This document shows positions 40,913-49,959 of a stretch of 64,000 bases of DNA, piece after piece; the first letter of the stretch is position 1; each line of letters opens with the position of its first letter. The DNA comes from an uncultured Collinsella sp. (lineage in GTDB: Bacteria; Actinomycetota; Coriobacteriia; Coriobacteriales; Coriobacteriaceae): the NCBI GenBank assembly GCA_959020715.1, contig CAUESV010000010.1, positions 1-64,000 on the forward strand, read 5' to 3'. The notes beneath the pieces are model-generated. The model saw nothing but the letters and a program-made list of their open reading frames with translations, had not been told where the DNA came from and did not search any database. A program made the position numbers and the translations under genes.

Positions 40913-43795
40913 CTAAATAAACACGTCGACGAGGATGGGCATAAGGTTGAGCAGGCCAAACACCAGCGCCACGCCCCATCCGAGCCTAAAGCAGCTGCGC
41001 CAGGTGCTGCGTGCGAAGGTGTTGTCGATAAGCACCTCGACAAAGTACGTCGCGGCCATCACGACCAGGGCTACAACCCAGCTCACGGGGTTGTCCCAAA
41101 CAAAGAACATGCCCACCCACATCAAAAACAGCACGGTCTCGCACCAGTGCATAAGGGTCATCTTGGCCAGCGTGCCGCCGCTCATCTCGGTGGCGACGCC
41201 CTGGACGATCTCCTGATGCGCGTGATGCGAGTACGAAAGGTCAAACGGCGACTTGCGCAGCTTGATGGTAAGCACCGCGAGCAGCGCCAGGAAAATGGGC
41301 GCGCTGTACACGATGATGGGGGCCGACTGCCCCGTCACGGCGATGGAATCAAAGCTGTCGGTGGCAAGGTACAGGCCCACGCTCATCAGCAAAACGGCGG
41401 GCTCGTAACTCATAACCTGCAGTAGCTCACGATCGGCGCCGACCTGGGCAAACGGGCTTTGCGTCGAGGCGGACGCCAGCACCACAAAGATCGCGGCGAG
41501 CGTCACCATAAAAGCGCACAGTAGCGTGTTAGAGCCCGACACAAAGATGCCGCCACCCACGACGGTAAAGATGAGCGCGCACGCCATATAGGTGTCGTCC
41601 ATGGTGTTTACGCTGGCGGGGGCCTTGCGCAGCAGCTTGGCAACGTCGTAGAAGGGCTGCAGCAAGCGCGGGCCCACGCGGCCCTGCATGCGAGCCGAAA
41701 GCTTACGGTCAAGGCCGTCGATCAGGCCACCCACAAGCGGCGCCAGCAAGGCAAACGCCACGGTGCCTATAAAGATGCCCATGACGCCCGAGCCTTCGAA
41801 ATATTTGCCGCGCAGCACCGAGGGCGCACTCATGGCAAGTCTCTCGGGCCCAATCCACGCGCAACACAGCAGCGCAAACAAGATAATGCTGCAGCACACG
41901 ACGCTGCCCGCGGGGCCAATGCGCTTCTCGCCAAGGGCGTCCTCCGAGTACCAATTGCGCTTTTCGGCCTTCACCTCGTGTCCCATCGAGCCGCGGAAAT
42001 GGCGATATTTGTCGGTTCCCACGCCCGAAAGATATACGTTTACGTGCGGTTTGTTGCTCACGCGGAATGAAGTCAGCAGCACCACGGCGATAAACGCCAC
42101 GATAACCACCATCAGATACATGGCGTCCTTGCCAATAACGTACGGCACGCGGCCAAACACCATGGCCAAGTAAGGCGACACCAGACCGCTCGAGATAACC
42201 GGGAACGCCACGCAGCACAGAATCAGCAGCGCGGCGATGGTGTTGAGCGCCATCCATTCGGTCTTATGGACATTGACCTCAACGTTTTGAGCCGTGGGGT
42301 CGACGCCCGAAAGCTTGGCGAGCCACTTACCCCAGAAGTAAAACGTCGCGGCCGAGCCAAAGGCAAGCACCATGATCATGAGCACGTTGCCAGTCTGCGC
42401 AAACGCCACCAGGGCGCCCCACTTGGACACGAGCATGCCAAACGGTGCCACAAACATACCCATGATGCCCAGCATCATCAGGCGCGTCAGGTGCGGCATG
42501 CGGCTGAACATGCCGTCCATGTCCTCGATATTACGGCTGCCGATATGATGCTCGGCCGTGCCCACGCACAGGAACAGCAGCGACTTTGCCACCGTGTGGA
42601 ACAGGATCAGAAAGATGGCGGCCCACACGGCCTCGGGCGCGCCGACACCCAGGCAGGCACTGATGAGGCCCAGGTTGGAGATGGTGGAGTACGCGAGCAC
42701 GCGCTTGGCGTTACTCTGCGAGATGGCCATGAGGGCAGCGAGCAAAAACGTGATGGCACCCACACTCGTGACCATAAAGCCGGTCACGGGATAGATGGCA
42801 TAGAGCGGGCTCAGCTTGACCATCAGGAACACGCCGGCCTTGACCATGGTGGACGAGTGCAGCAGGGCGCTCGTGGGCGTGGGGGCAACCATGGCACCCA
42901 ACAGCCACGTGTGGAACGGCATCTGTGCGGCCTTGGTGAGTGCGGCGAGCGACAGCAGAACGACCGGCATCACCAGCAGCGCGGATTGCGCGGTTCCGGC
43001 GCCGGAAAGCTCGATCATGCCCGAGATGGTCAACGGCATGCCGTTGACGTGCAGGAACATAAGGCCAACCAAAAACGCGATGCCACCCAGCATGTTGAGG
43101 ATGATCTGGGTGAAGGCGTTCTTGATGGCCTCGGGCGTGCGCGTGTAGCCAATCATAAGGAACGAGCACACGGTGGTGATTTCCCAGCCGCAGAACAGCC
43201 ACTCAAGGTTGTCGCTCGTCACGATGACGAACATGGCCGAGAGGAACAGGAACATAAGCGCCAGGAACTGCGGGCGACGGTCGGGCGCGGTCTGCCCGCG
43301 CAGCGCGGCCTCGTGCTCGTCATGGGCCTGGAAGTCCTTCATGTAGCCCAGGGCATACACGCAGATAAGGCTACCGACAATGCCGACGGCGAGGACCATG
43401 ATCACGCTCATGTAATCCAGGTAGAGCGGCGTTGCCGTGACGGCTTCGGCCGCGGGCAGCGTCATGGCTGCAAAGGCGAGCGAGCCCACCAGCTGGACTA
43501 CGCCGAGCACCGTGGTGAGCGCGTTCCTATATTCGTACGCGTTGTACAGGATGACGGCGCACAGAATTACGTCGATGACAGAGCTGATAATCGAGAGCAC
43601 ATGCGAGGTGCCGGGGGCAACCTCAAAGCTCTGCGGACCCGTGCCAAAAAACATGACGGCGACTACAACTGTCACCGCCATAATAATGCCGGAGCCTACA
43701 AGCCCTACCGCATCGCGGGCGCGGTCACCGCGCGCGAGCAACATGCCCAGCGCCGGTACCAGCGGAAACAGGGTAAGGAAATACAGTAGCGTCAT
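40913..43795 (-). CDS. Fused hydrogenase membrane subunit: antiporter-like (EchA/NuoL) plus NuoH-like (EchB) in one chain
   Basis: A 960-residue membrane protein. Residues ~1-640 are a proton-antiporter-type subunit with about 16 helices (the LFCGWEITTVCSFLMIGYTR block and PMPFHTWLLGAM-type QMPFHTWL). Residues ~655-960 are a NuoH/HycD-like subunit (DRKLSARMQGRVGPRLLQPF and ADRELLQVMSYEPAVLL, both family marks). In most organisms these are two genes of ~640 and ~290 residues. The reading frame is continuous, so the fusion is real in this sequence. It is the first gene of the operon and provides both the ion pathway and the quinone-site-derived anchor. GGGGGAGTG precedes ATG. Confidence 0.9.
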   Translation of the reverse strand: MTLLYFLTLFPLVPALGMLLARGDRARDAVGLVGSGIIMAVTVVVAVMFFGTGPQSFEVAPGTSHVLSIISSVIDVILCAVILYNAYEYRNALTTVLGVVQLVGSLAFAAMTLPAAEAVTATPLYLDYMSVIMVLAVGIVGSLICVYALGYMKDFQAHDEHEAALRGQTAPDRRPQFLALMFLFLSAMFVIVTSDNLEWLFCGWEITTVCSFLMIGYTRTPEAIKNAFTQIILNMLGGIAFLVGLMFLHVNGMPLTISGMIELSGAGTAQSALLVMPVVLLSLAALTKAAQMPFHTWLLGAMVAPTPTSALLHSSTMVKAGVFLMVKLSPLYAIYPVTGFMVTSVGAITFLLAALMAISQSNAKRVLAYSTISNLGLISACLGVGAPEAVWAAIFLILFHTVAKSLLFLCVGTAEHHIGSRNIEDMDGMFSRMPHLTRLMMLGIMGMFVAPFGMLVSKWGALVAFAQTGNVLMIMVLAFGSAATFYFWGKWLAKLSGVDPTAQNVEVNVHKTEWMALNTIAALLILCCVAFPVISSGLVSPYLAMVFGRVPYVIGKDAMYLMVVIVAFIAVVLLTSFRVSNKPHVNVYLSGVGTDKYRHFRGSMGHEVKAEKRNWYSEDALGEKRIGPAGSVVCCSIILFALLCCAWIGPERLAMSAPSVLRGKYFEGSGVMGIFIGTVAFALLAPLVGGLIDGLDRKLSARMQGRVGPRLLQPFYDVAKLLRKAPASVNTMDDTYMACALIFTVVGGGIFVSGSNTLLCAFMVTLAAIFVVLASASTQSPFAQVGADRELLQVMSYEPAVLLMSVGLYLATDSFDSIAVTGQSAPIIVYSAPIFLALLAVLTIKLRKSPFDLSYSHHAHQEIVQGVATEMSGGTLAKMTLMHWCETVLFLMWVGMFFVWDNPVSWVVALVVMAATYFVEVLIDNTFARSTWRSCFRLGWGVALVFGLLNLMPILVDVFI

Positions 43796-43842
43796 ACCAT
43801 CACTCCCCCATGCAAAAACGCTGCAATTGTTTAACGTTATAG

Positions 43843-43852
43843 CTCAATTGAG
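43843..43852. promoter_or_regulatory. Small palindrome upstream of hydrogenase operon
   Basis: CTCAATTGAG lies ~50 bp before the start. On the minus strand it is followed by CTATAACG, which could be a -10 box, but no matching -35 is visible. Weak evidence. Confidence 0.3.
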
Positions 43853-43975
43853 GAGCAGCGACGGCAGGTTTTCGGTCAACTGGGGAGTTTTAGGCGTACG
43901 GGGTAAGGGCACGTCCGCTTTGGAGCAGAGGCGCGGCAAGAAAAATGCGCCCCTGTGGGCGCACCATCCCGTTCG

Positions 43976-44380
43976 CTATTCCGCCTTTTTAACGCGCGGC
44001 TTGCGACCCCGCGGCTTATCGACCAGTGCGGACTCACCGCTCTCGCGATACTGGCGGCACCAAGCCTTGACCGAAGACTCGCTGGGAATCTTGTGCTTGA
44101 TCATGGCCTCGCGAACCGTCAAGCCGTTTTCCAGACGGTCCTTAACCACAGCGAGCTTTACGTCGTACGAATAGGTGTGATGATGCGAACCGGCATTGAG
44201 AACGGCGTCGGCACCGCCCACGGCATACGCGCGGGCCCACTGACGAGCCGTGGCCTGGGGAATGCCAAGCTCCGCGGCGAGGGCGCGATGACCAACCCCC
44301 TCTTGGAGGATCTCGACGGCGCGCTGCCTAACCTCGGGCGCATGCGCGCGAGTCCTAGTTGCTTCCGACATACCTGCCAC
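43976..44380 (-). CDS. Orphan double helix-turn-helix protein (IS3 OrfA-like)
   Basis: A 134-residue protein with two helix-turn-helix units. The first is GHRALAAELGIPQATARQWA (~30-50). The second is LTVREAMIKHKIPSESSVKA (~87-106), followed by RGRKPRVKK. This resembles the OrfA transposase subunits of IS3/IS150 elements or a helix-turn-helix protein derived from one. No OrfB integrase follows and no terminal inverted repeats are evident, so it is an orphan, either a remnant or a domesticated DNA-binding protein. The region upstream is markedly AT-richer than the rest of the window. Confidence 0.7.
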   Translation of the reverse strand: MAGMSEATRTRAHAPEVRQRAVEILQEGVGHRALAAELGIPQATARQWARAYAVGGADAVLNAGSHHHTYSYDVKLAVVKDRLENGLTVREAMIKHKIPSESSVKAWCRQYRESGESALVDKPRGRKPRVKKAE

Positions 44381-44820
44381 TTCTTAGCCTTAACCGTTAA
44401 TCTGCTTTCTTACGTGCAAGTTAGATAGTAGCATTTTACTGTTTGCTCAAAGCAGTTAATTAAAATAGACGCGGCGTTATCTGGGCATTTGGCACCAAAT
44501 TACGACATTTCTTTATCGATTATTTACGCTGGTAGCTGACTCGCAGCTAATCGTCATTCGCTTGTCAACAAAATTGACATCTCTTTATGTCCTTTGGTAT
44601 AGAGGATATAGTTATTAACCCCTCCCCCAATAATTTTGAGTGATCTGCAAGGCAGTAGACGTCCTCACTCCTCATGATTACCGCGCATTGCCATCCACCG
44701 GAGCAAAACAAAAAGGGCGGGACCTGCTGTGCTTGCAGGCCCCGCACCGGTTGACACCCGACGGGACACAGCCGGGCAAGACGGATCCGTGCTACCGCCC
44801 CGCCTGGCCGCGATGTTCAA
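44381..44820. other. AT-rich gene-less stretch
   Basis: From about 44400 to 44640 the sequence is much richer in A+T than its neighbours. It contains a plus-strand TTGACA (44573) with TATAGA 18 bp later, but no gene follows on that strand. The right part holds the terminator of the OYE-like gene. No coding sequence is supported. Confidence 0.6.
44708..44745 (-). terminator. Terminator of the OYE-like reductase gene
   Basis: On the minus strand GCGGGGCCTGC pairs with GCAGGTCCCGC around a 7-nt loop. CCTTTTTGTTTT follows. Confidence 0.9.
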
Positions 44821-46851
44821 CTACAGCTCGTTGGCCGCGTGATACGCCGTGCGAATGGCGCTCGCGATGTCGGCGGTGCGCTCGCCCGAGCAGTCGCCAA
44901 CGCAGGTCACGGGCACCGTCACGCCGTCCAGGTCAAACGCGTTGGCCTTGGAGCCCACGGCCATCACCACGTAATCGCAGGCAATCTTCACCGGCTCCTC
45001 GGCGCCGTCCTCGGTGGTGCAAATGGCTTCCACGCCCTCGTCGGTAATGGCGGTCAGGCGGGTCTTCACGTGCTGCTCCACGTTGTGCTCTGCAAAGTCG
45101 CTCATAATCAGCGACAGAATGGTCTCGGACTCGCCCGCGGCAATCTTGTCGAGCATCTCGACAATCGCCACCTCGCAGCCGTGCTGCAGCAGATACTCGG
45201 CAGTCTCGGTGCCCACCAGGCCACCGCCAATGACGGCGACGCGGCCGCTGAGCTCCACCTTGCCGGCCAGCACATCCCAGCTCGAGACGACCTTCTCCGA
45301 GTCGGCACCCGGAACGGGGATGACCACGTCGTGTGCGCCCACAGCCACAATCGCGGCGTCGGCGGCGTTGAGGTCCGCGGGGCTAGCGACGTGGTTGAGC
45401 TCGACCTTCACGCCCAGGCCAGGCAGAATCTTCTCGTAGTACTCGACCGAGCGCATGATCTCGTCCTTGCGCGGGGGCGCGGCCGCCAGCACAATCTGGC
45501 CGCCCAGATGGTCGCTCGCCTCGTAGACGGTCACGTCGTAGCCGCGCTTGGCTGCCACGCGCGCGGCCTCCAGGCCGGCAATACCGCCGCCCACCACGGC
45601 GATCTTCTTGTCGCCCTCGCCCGGCTTAATGGCGATGGTCGCCTCGTCGCCGTTCTCGGCATTGAGCACGCACGAGATGTACTTGCGGTTTTGAATCGCA
45701 TCGACGCAGCCCTTGTTACAGTTGAGGCACTCGCGGATGGGCTCGCCCGTGGCGACCTTCAGCGCAATGTCGGGGTCGCACATGAGCGAGCGGCCGTAGG
45801 CGATGATGTCAGCCGCGCCGTCCTCCAGAATCTTCTCGCCGGCCTCGACCGAGACAACACGGCCGACGGTTGCCACCGGCACGGAGACCAGGGCCTTAAC
45901 GCGCTCGACCACGGGCAGCGTCCAGTTGTAGGGCATGGCGCCCATGGGCGGAATGGTGTCGCCCATGTTGCCGGTGTGGTTTGCCTGCGCGACCTGGATC
46001 ATATCGATGCCGGCGCCCTCGAGCAGCTTGGCGAACTCGCAGGCCTCGTCGGGCTGCAGGCCGCCCTTGCCGCGCGGCGTGCCGTCGGGGTTCTCCATGA
46101 TCACGGGGAGCTTGTACTCCACCATCAGCTGCGGCGCGGCTTCCTTAATGGCGGCGACAACCTCGAGCGCATAGCGAACGCGGTTCTCGAACGAGCCACC
46201 GTACTCGTCGGTGCGCTTGTTGAGGATGGCCGAGCACAGCGAACCTACCAGACGGTCGCCGTGGACTTCGATGGCGTCGATGCCGGCCTGCTGCGCGCGA
46301 GCGGCCGAGGCGGCGATGGCCTCCTTGATCTGGGTGAGCTGCTCTACGCTCGCCTCGTTCACAAAGTGCTGCATGTCGTGATGCAGCTTGGCGTAGGCCT
46401 GGTTGCGGATCTCGTTGGACTCGGCCATCTTGGCGGCAAAGGTCTCCTCGTCGCCGGCGGCCTTGGCCTCCTGCGCGGCCTTGGCGGCGGCCATGGATCC
46501 CATGACCATGCGGCCGACACCGGGCACATCGTACTCGGGGTGGAACAGCTGCAGCGCGACCTTGGCGCCGTGCTTGTGGACGGCGTCGGCCAGCGCCTTA
46601 AACGTGGGGATCTGGGCGTCGGTCGCCAGCTTGGGCGTGGGGCTCGCGGTCATAACGGGAGCGACGTCGCCGATGACGATGTAGCTCACGCCGCCACGGG
46701 CCAGGCGCTCGTAAAAAGCCAGGCTGCGCTCGCCGATGGAACCGTCGCGCTCCTCGTAGCCGGTGGTTAGCGGCGGGAACATAATGCGGTTCTTGAGCTC
46801 AAGGGGGCCAACCGTAATGGGCTGAAGCAGCTTGGATGCAGGTGCGGTCAT
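44821..46851 (-). CDS. Old-yellow-enzyme-type NADH:flavin oxidoreductase / FAD reductase
   Basis: A 676-residue flavin-iron-sulfur enzyme of the 2,4-dienoyl-CoA reductase/enoate reductase/BaiCD group. An FMN TIM barrel (~1-370) contains NKRTDEYGGSFENR. It is followed by a [4Fe-4S] motif CLNCNKGCVDAI and an FAD/NAD module (AVVGGGIAGLEAARVA; AVIGGGLVGTETAEYLL). Relatives reduce activated C=C bonds in enoates, steroids or bile acids. The barrel His motif is IEVHGDRLVG rather than the common EVHAAHGYL, so substrate handling may differ. It is divergent from a PucR/CdaR-type regulator across an array of four palindromes. ATG at 46851 follows AGAGGA; an ATG two codons earlier is also possible. Confidence 0.88.
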   Translation of the reverse strand: MTAPASKLLQPITVGPLELKNRIMFPPLTTGYEERDGSIGERSLAFYERLARGGVSYIVIGDVAPVMTASPTPKLATDAQIPTFKALADAVHKHGAKVALQLFHPEYDVPGVGRMVMGSMAAAKAAQEAKAAGDEETFAAKMAESNEIRNQAYAKLHHDMQHFVNEASVEQLTQIKEAIAASAARAQQAGIDAIEVHGDRLVGSLCSAILNKRTDEYGGSFENRVRYALEVVAAIKEAAPQLMVEYKLPVIMENPDGTPRGKGGLQPDEACEFAKLLEGAGIDMIQVAQANHTGNMGDTIPPMGAMPYNWTLPVVERVKALVSVPVATVGRVVSVEAGEKILEDGAADIIAYGRSLMCDPDIALKVATGEPIRECLNCNKGCVDAIQNRKYISCVLNAENGDEATIAIKPGEGDKKIAVVGGGIAGLEAARVAAKRGYDVTVYEASDHLGGQIVLAAAPPRKDEIMRSVEYYEKILPGLGVKVELNHVASPADLNAADAAIVAVGAHDVVIPVPGADSEKVVSSWDVLAGKVELSGRVAVIGGGLVGTETAEYLLQHGCEVAIVEMLDKIAAGESETILSLIMSDFAEHNVEQHVKTRLTAITDEGVEAICTTEDGAEEPVKIACDYVVMAVGSKANAFDLDGVTVPVTCVGDCSGERTADIASAIRTAYHAANEL

Positions 46852-47436
46852 GGACATTCCTCTCTTGTAGGCGCGGCGGCGATGATGCCGCGTAGTTGTC
46901 TAGAGGATATGGCATGGGGGCACAGCGGCACAACGGAAATCGGCGAATATCAGATGGCGGCAGGTGGATGGGGTGGGGCGGGCCGCCGGTTTGTCTCAAT
47001 CTGTAACAGTTACGCGGCAAAACCGGGTCTTACTGTTACAAATCGAGACAAACGGGAGCGTTCCGTCGGAAAATCTCGATCTGTAACATCTAGACCGACT
47101 TTTGGCCTCCACCTGTTACAGATCAAGACAAACCAATCTGGCCCGACGAAAGATCTAAATCTGTAACAGTTACTCGGCAAAATCCGTCCCTCGTGTTACA
47201 GATCGAGACAAACGGCAACTGTCCGTCCGAATATCTCAATCTGTAACATCTACAGGCCAAAATCGGATCCACCTGTTACAGATCGAGACGACCCCCCCAA
47301 CAACAGCAGCAGCACCGTCCCCGTTCGAGAAAACGGCCGCCACACTCACCGTTTTAAACAACCTGGCACCGCTCAGCCTGCGATAATAATTTGGTCACGC
47401 GTCGACTACGGCAAAGACGCGGCAGAAGGGACATCC
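46852..47436. other. Divergent regulatory region holding a palindrome array
   Basis: No gene is seen. The left ~130 bp is the leader of the reductase gene, 46989-47289 is the four-unit palindrome array and the rest is leader of the regulator. Confidence 0.75.
46989..47289. repeat. Tandem array of four TGTAACA palindromes (family D)
   Basis: Units at 46989-47053, 47071-47133, 47152-47213 and 47232-47289 have a period of ~81 bp. Each has a TCTCRATCTGTAACA arm, a 25-35 nt loop and a TGTTACAGATCGAGACAAAC-type arm. The short spacers between units are also related to those of the array at 55207. Confidence 0.9.
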
Positions 47437-48750
47437 ATGCAACCGAGCACCACCGATAGGTCCACCGCAAAGCAAGCGCTGCTCGAGGCGCTCTTGAGCG
47501 ACACGGGGCTCAAGAGCCTCACGCAAACAGCTTCTACCGTTATGGACAACCCGGTGCTCGTCGTCGATCCCGTCTATCGCTATGCCGCTCGCGGCGGCTT
47601 TGAGCTCGACGATGACGACGACTCTCCCTTTGCAGCCATCACCCGCGCCGAGCTCTCCGAAGGCGATATGCTGCAGGACGAAGCCGTGCGCTACATCATC
47701 AAATGCGGCCTAGACGAGGAGATTGCCCGCTCGACAGGTCCGCTTACACGCTATAACGACATGTTCTGTCTCAACACCATGACCGATGCGATCAAGGTGC
47801 ACGGCACGTGTCTGGGCCGAGTGATGATGATCGAGCGCAATCACGCCTTTGGCGAAAGCGATCGCGAGGTCTTTGAGTTCTTTGTCCAGCTGCTCGCGCA
47901 AGAGCTGCAGAAAGGCGGCTTTCTTTCGATGGGCGGCCCGCAACAGGGGCCATATTTTCTCTCGCGCCTCCTGGACGACGAAATCCCCAACCCCATCACC
48001 TGCACACGCAAAATGCAGCTCGTCGGCTTTGCCCCGCTTCCCGCCCTCTACGTCGTGTGCCTGCTCAAAAAAGATTCCCAGCTCGAGGCGCGCGAGGCGG
48101 AGAGCATCCGAGGACAATTGCAGCCGTTGCTGCACCATAGCCTCATTACCATGTACGAGGGCGAGCTCGTGGCGCTGGTAAGCCGTCCGCCCTCCACGCA
48201 GCTGCCCGCCAACGACGAGGCGATCCTTGCCCGCGTTGCTGCCACGAACAATTTGTTCATTGGCATCAGCAACGCGTTTTCCCAGGCAACCGATGTGCGT
48301 TCGCACCTCAATCAGGCGCGCGCCGCCATTCGCTATGGCTCGACCTTTACCAAAATCCTCGAGGACACCCATGTGTATCGCTATTGCGAATACACCTACA
48401 TGGAAATGCTCGACATCTGCAACGACCACATCAACCTTATGAACTACTGCCATCCGGCAATCTGGGCACTTTGGAAACACGACCAGTCGCACGATTCTGA
48501 GCTGGTCGAGACGCTCTTTGCCTTTATGCAACACAGCTGCAACACGGCGCGCACCGCCGCGATCTTGTCGCTTCACAAAAACACGCTGCTCTACCGCATT
48601 AACCGCATCAAGGAAATCACCGGTAACGACCTGGCATCGGGAGAGGACCTCTTTTTGTTCCACCTCTCGATTCGCGCCCTAATCTACCTAGGCTTTCTTG
48701 AGCCGAGGATTAAGCCCCGCACCAGCGCCGACCTGCACTGCCGCAAGTAG
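47437..48750 (+). CDS. PucR/CdaR-type transcriptional regulator
   Basis: A 437-residue regulator. The first ~170 residues look like a ligand-binding region. A middle GGDEF-like CdaR region lies at ~200-330 (IFIGISNAFSQATDVRSHLN-type motif; 'NLFIGISNAFSQ'). The C-terminal helix-turn-helix of the PucR family (HTH_30) reads TAAILSLHKNTLLYRINRIK. Such regulators activate catabolic or reductase genes in response to a metabolite. It sits inside the redox island, divergent from the OYE-like reductase and convergent with the flavodoxin-rubredoxin gene 22 bp away, so it probably controls these genes. AAGGG precedes ATG. Confidence 0.85.
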   Translation: MQPSTTDRSTAKQALLEALLSDTGLKSLTQTASTVMDNPVLVVDPVYRYAARGGFELDDDDDSPFAAITRAELSEGDMLQDEAVRYIIKCGLDEEIARSTGPLTRYNDMFCLNTMTDAIKVHGTCLGRVMMIERNHAFGESDREVFEFFVQLLAQELQKGGFLSMGGPQQGPYFLSRLLDDEIPNPITCTRKMQLVGFAPLPALYVVCLLKKDSQLEAREAESIRGQLQPLLHHSLITMYEGELVALVSRPPSTQLPANDEAILARVAATNNLFIGISNAFSQATDVRSHLNQARAAIRYGSTFTKILEDTHVYRYCEYTYMEMLDICNDHINLMNYCHPAIWALWKHDQSHDSELVETLFAFMQHSCNTARTAAILSLHKNTLLYRINRIKEITGNDLASGEDLFLFHLSIRALIYLGFLEPRIKPRTSADLHCRK

Positions 48751-48772
48751 GCCGGGCGGGGCTTGGGCAAAA

Positions 48773-49765
48773 CTAGTCGCGCTTAATCTCCAGCGTGGGG
48801 AACGTCATCTTGGCGTACTTTTCCATGAGCGGCTTTACTTCGTCCATGTGGGCAAAGAACTCGTCGCGGGTCTTGTTGATCTCGTTGAGGTGCTCGGCGC
48901 GCGCGTGGTCGTCGTTGCGGTCGCGAATCAGGCCGTTCTCGGCAATCTTGAGCTTGGGGCGGCCGGTGCGCTCGTCGGTCACGATATCGCCACCGGCACC
49001 GCAGACCGCGCACATCCACGGGAACTCGACACCGTCCCAGTGCTTGTCGCCGGGATAGACCAGCGAGCTGTGGCAGTTGGGGCACACGCCGTCATCCGGG
49101 TCGCCCAGCCAGCAGCGCTCGTCAACCGGGGTCTGGATAGCCTTGACGATGTTCTCGCCCATCTTGTGGGCGCGGGCGATCTGTCCGCCCCACTCCACGT
49201 CGTCTCCCCACACAAAGGCATTGCCCGGGCGGCCGTCGCGCTGCGCCATATAGCGATCGACGACAGTCATCGACATGGTAAACATAGTCGCCTGTAGGCT
49301 CTCCAGCGCCAGGGACTGCCAATCGTGCATGGAGCCGCCGACGGAGATGAGGCCGGCAACGGTATGCGGATTCTCCTTTACGGCACCGATGGCGAGCAAG
49401 AACGAAAGCTCGTATGCCAAGAAGCGCTGGGCAAGGCGGGTATAGACCGAGCTCGGGGTAAGGTCGTAGGTCGGGACCGAGAAGATCACGCCCTGGCAGG
49501 TTTGCAGCTCGCGAATGATGGCGTCGACATCATCTTTGTTCTTAAGGACGCAGCCGTGATATTCCTTTTGCAGTCCGGCGCCCATCTTTCCCATCTGCAT
49601 GGTGCAGCCCTCGCAACCGGTGCAGGGCAAGATGTTGTAATCGAACAGATTGATCAGCTCGACCTCGCCGCCAGCCTCGCGCACCGCGCAAAGGGCCTCT
49701 TTGGCCAAAGCCTCGCCGTTGCCACCGTGCCTACCGGCACAAACAGCCATCACTTTAAACGACAT
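48773..49765 (-). CDS. Flavodoxin-like FMN reductase with rubredoxin-like zinc/iron site
   Basis: A 330-residue protein. Residues ~1-190 are an NAD(P)H-dependent FMN reductase/flavodoxin fold (VMAVCAGRHGGNGEALAKEA, CTGCEGC, FSVPTYDLTPSSVYTRLAQR). Residues ~230-265 carry two CxxC pairs (CPNCHSSL and CAVCGAGG), a rubredoxin-like or zinc-ribbon site. A helical tail follows. It would act as an electron carrier between iron-sulfur proteins and flavin reductases of the island. I chose the ATG at 49765, with GAGAGGAG 5 nt ahead; the longer in-frame reading has no ribosome-binding site. Confidence 0.85.
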   Translation of the reverse strand: MSFKVMAVCAGRHGGNGEALAKEALCAVREAGGEVELINLFDYNILPCTGCEGCTMQMGKMGAGLQKEYHGCVLKNKDDVDAIIRELQTCQGVIFSVPTYDLTPSSVYTRLAQRFLAYELSFLLAIGAVKENPHTVAGLISVGGSMHDWQSLALESLQATMFTMSMTVVDRYMAQRDGRPGNAFVWGDDVEWGGQIARAHKMGENIVKAIQTPVDERCWLGDPDDGVCPNCHSSLVYPGDKHWDGVEFPWMCAVCGAGGDIVTDERTGRPKLKIAENGLIRDRNDDHARAEHLNEINKTRDEFFAHMDEVKPLMEKYAKMTFPTLEIKRD

Positions 49766-49906
49766 GGTCGCTCCTCTCCAGAGCATTTGGACACGGATTC
49801 TGCCCGTGCGTACTTCGCAAAAAGCGTACGGCAGACGCAAAGCGCATGCACCGTCCAGGCAACCAAGGCTCATGCAAAAGTCTGCAGGGCACCTCGTGCA
49901 GATAAA

Positions 49907-49952
49907 CAAAGGCCCCTCCCGTATGCTTGCAAGGTGCAAAACGGAAGGGGCC
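49907..49952 (-). terminator. Terminator of the NuoF-like gene
   Basis: GGCCCCTtCCGT and ACGGgAGGGGCC pair on the minus strand around an 18-nt loop, followed by TTTGTTT, 8 bp past the stop. Confidence 0.75.
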
Positions 49953-49959
49953 GGTGCTC

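Noticed and set aside
43976..44380. Intact insertion sequence
   Set aside because: Only an OrfA-like gene is present; no OrfB, terminal inverted repeats or target duplication could be found.
44573..44601. Strong plus-strand promoter TTGACA/TATAGA with a gene or small RNA behind it
   Set aside because: No reading frame follows, and the hairpin downstream fits better as the terminator of the minus-strand reductase gene. Too little evidence for an RNA gene.
46989..47289. CRISPR array
   Set aside because: The units are palindromes of ~60 bp with related, not unique, spacers, and no cas genes are nearby.
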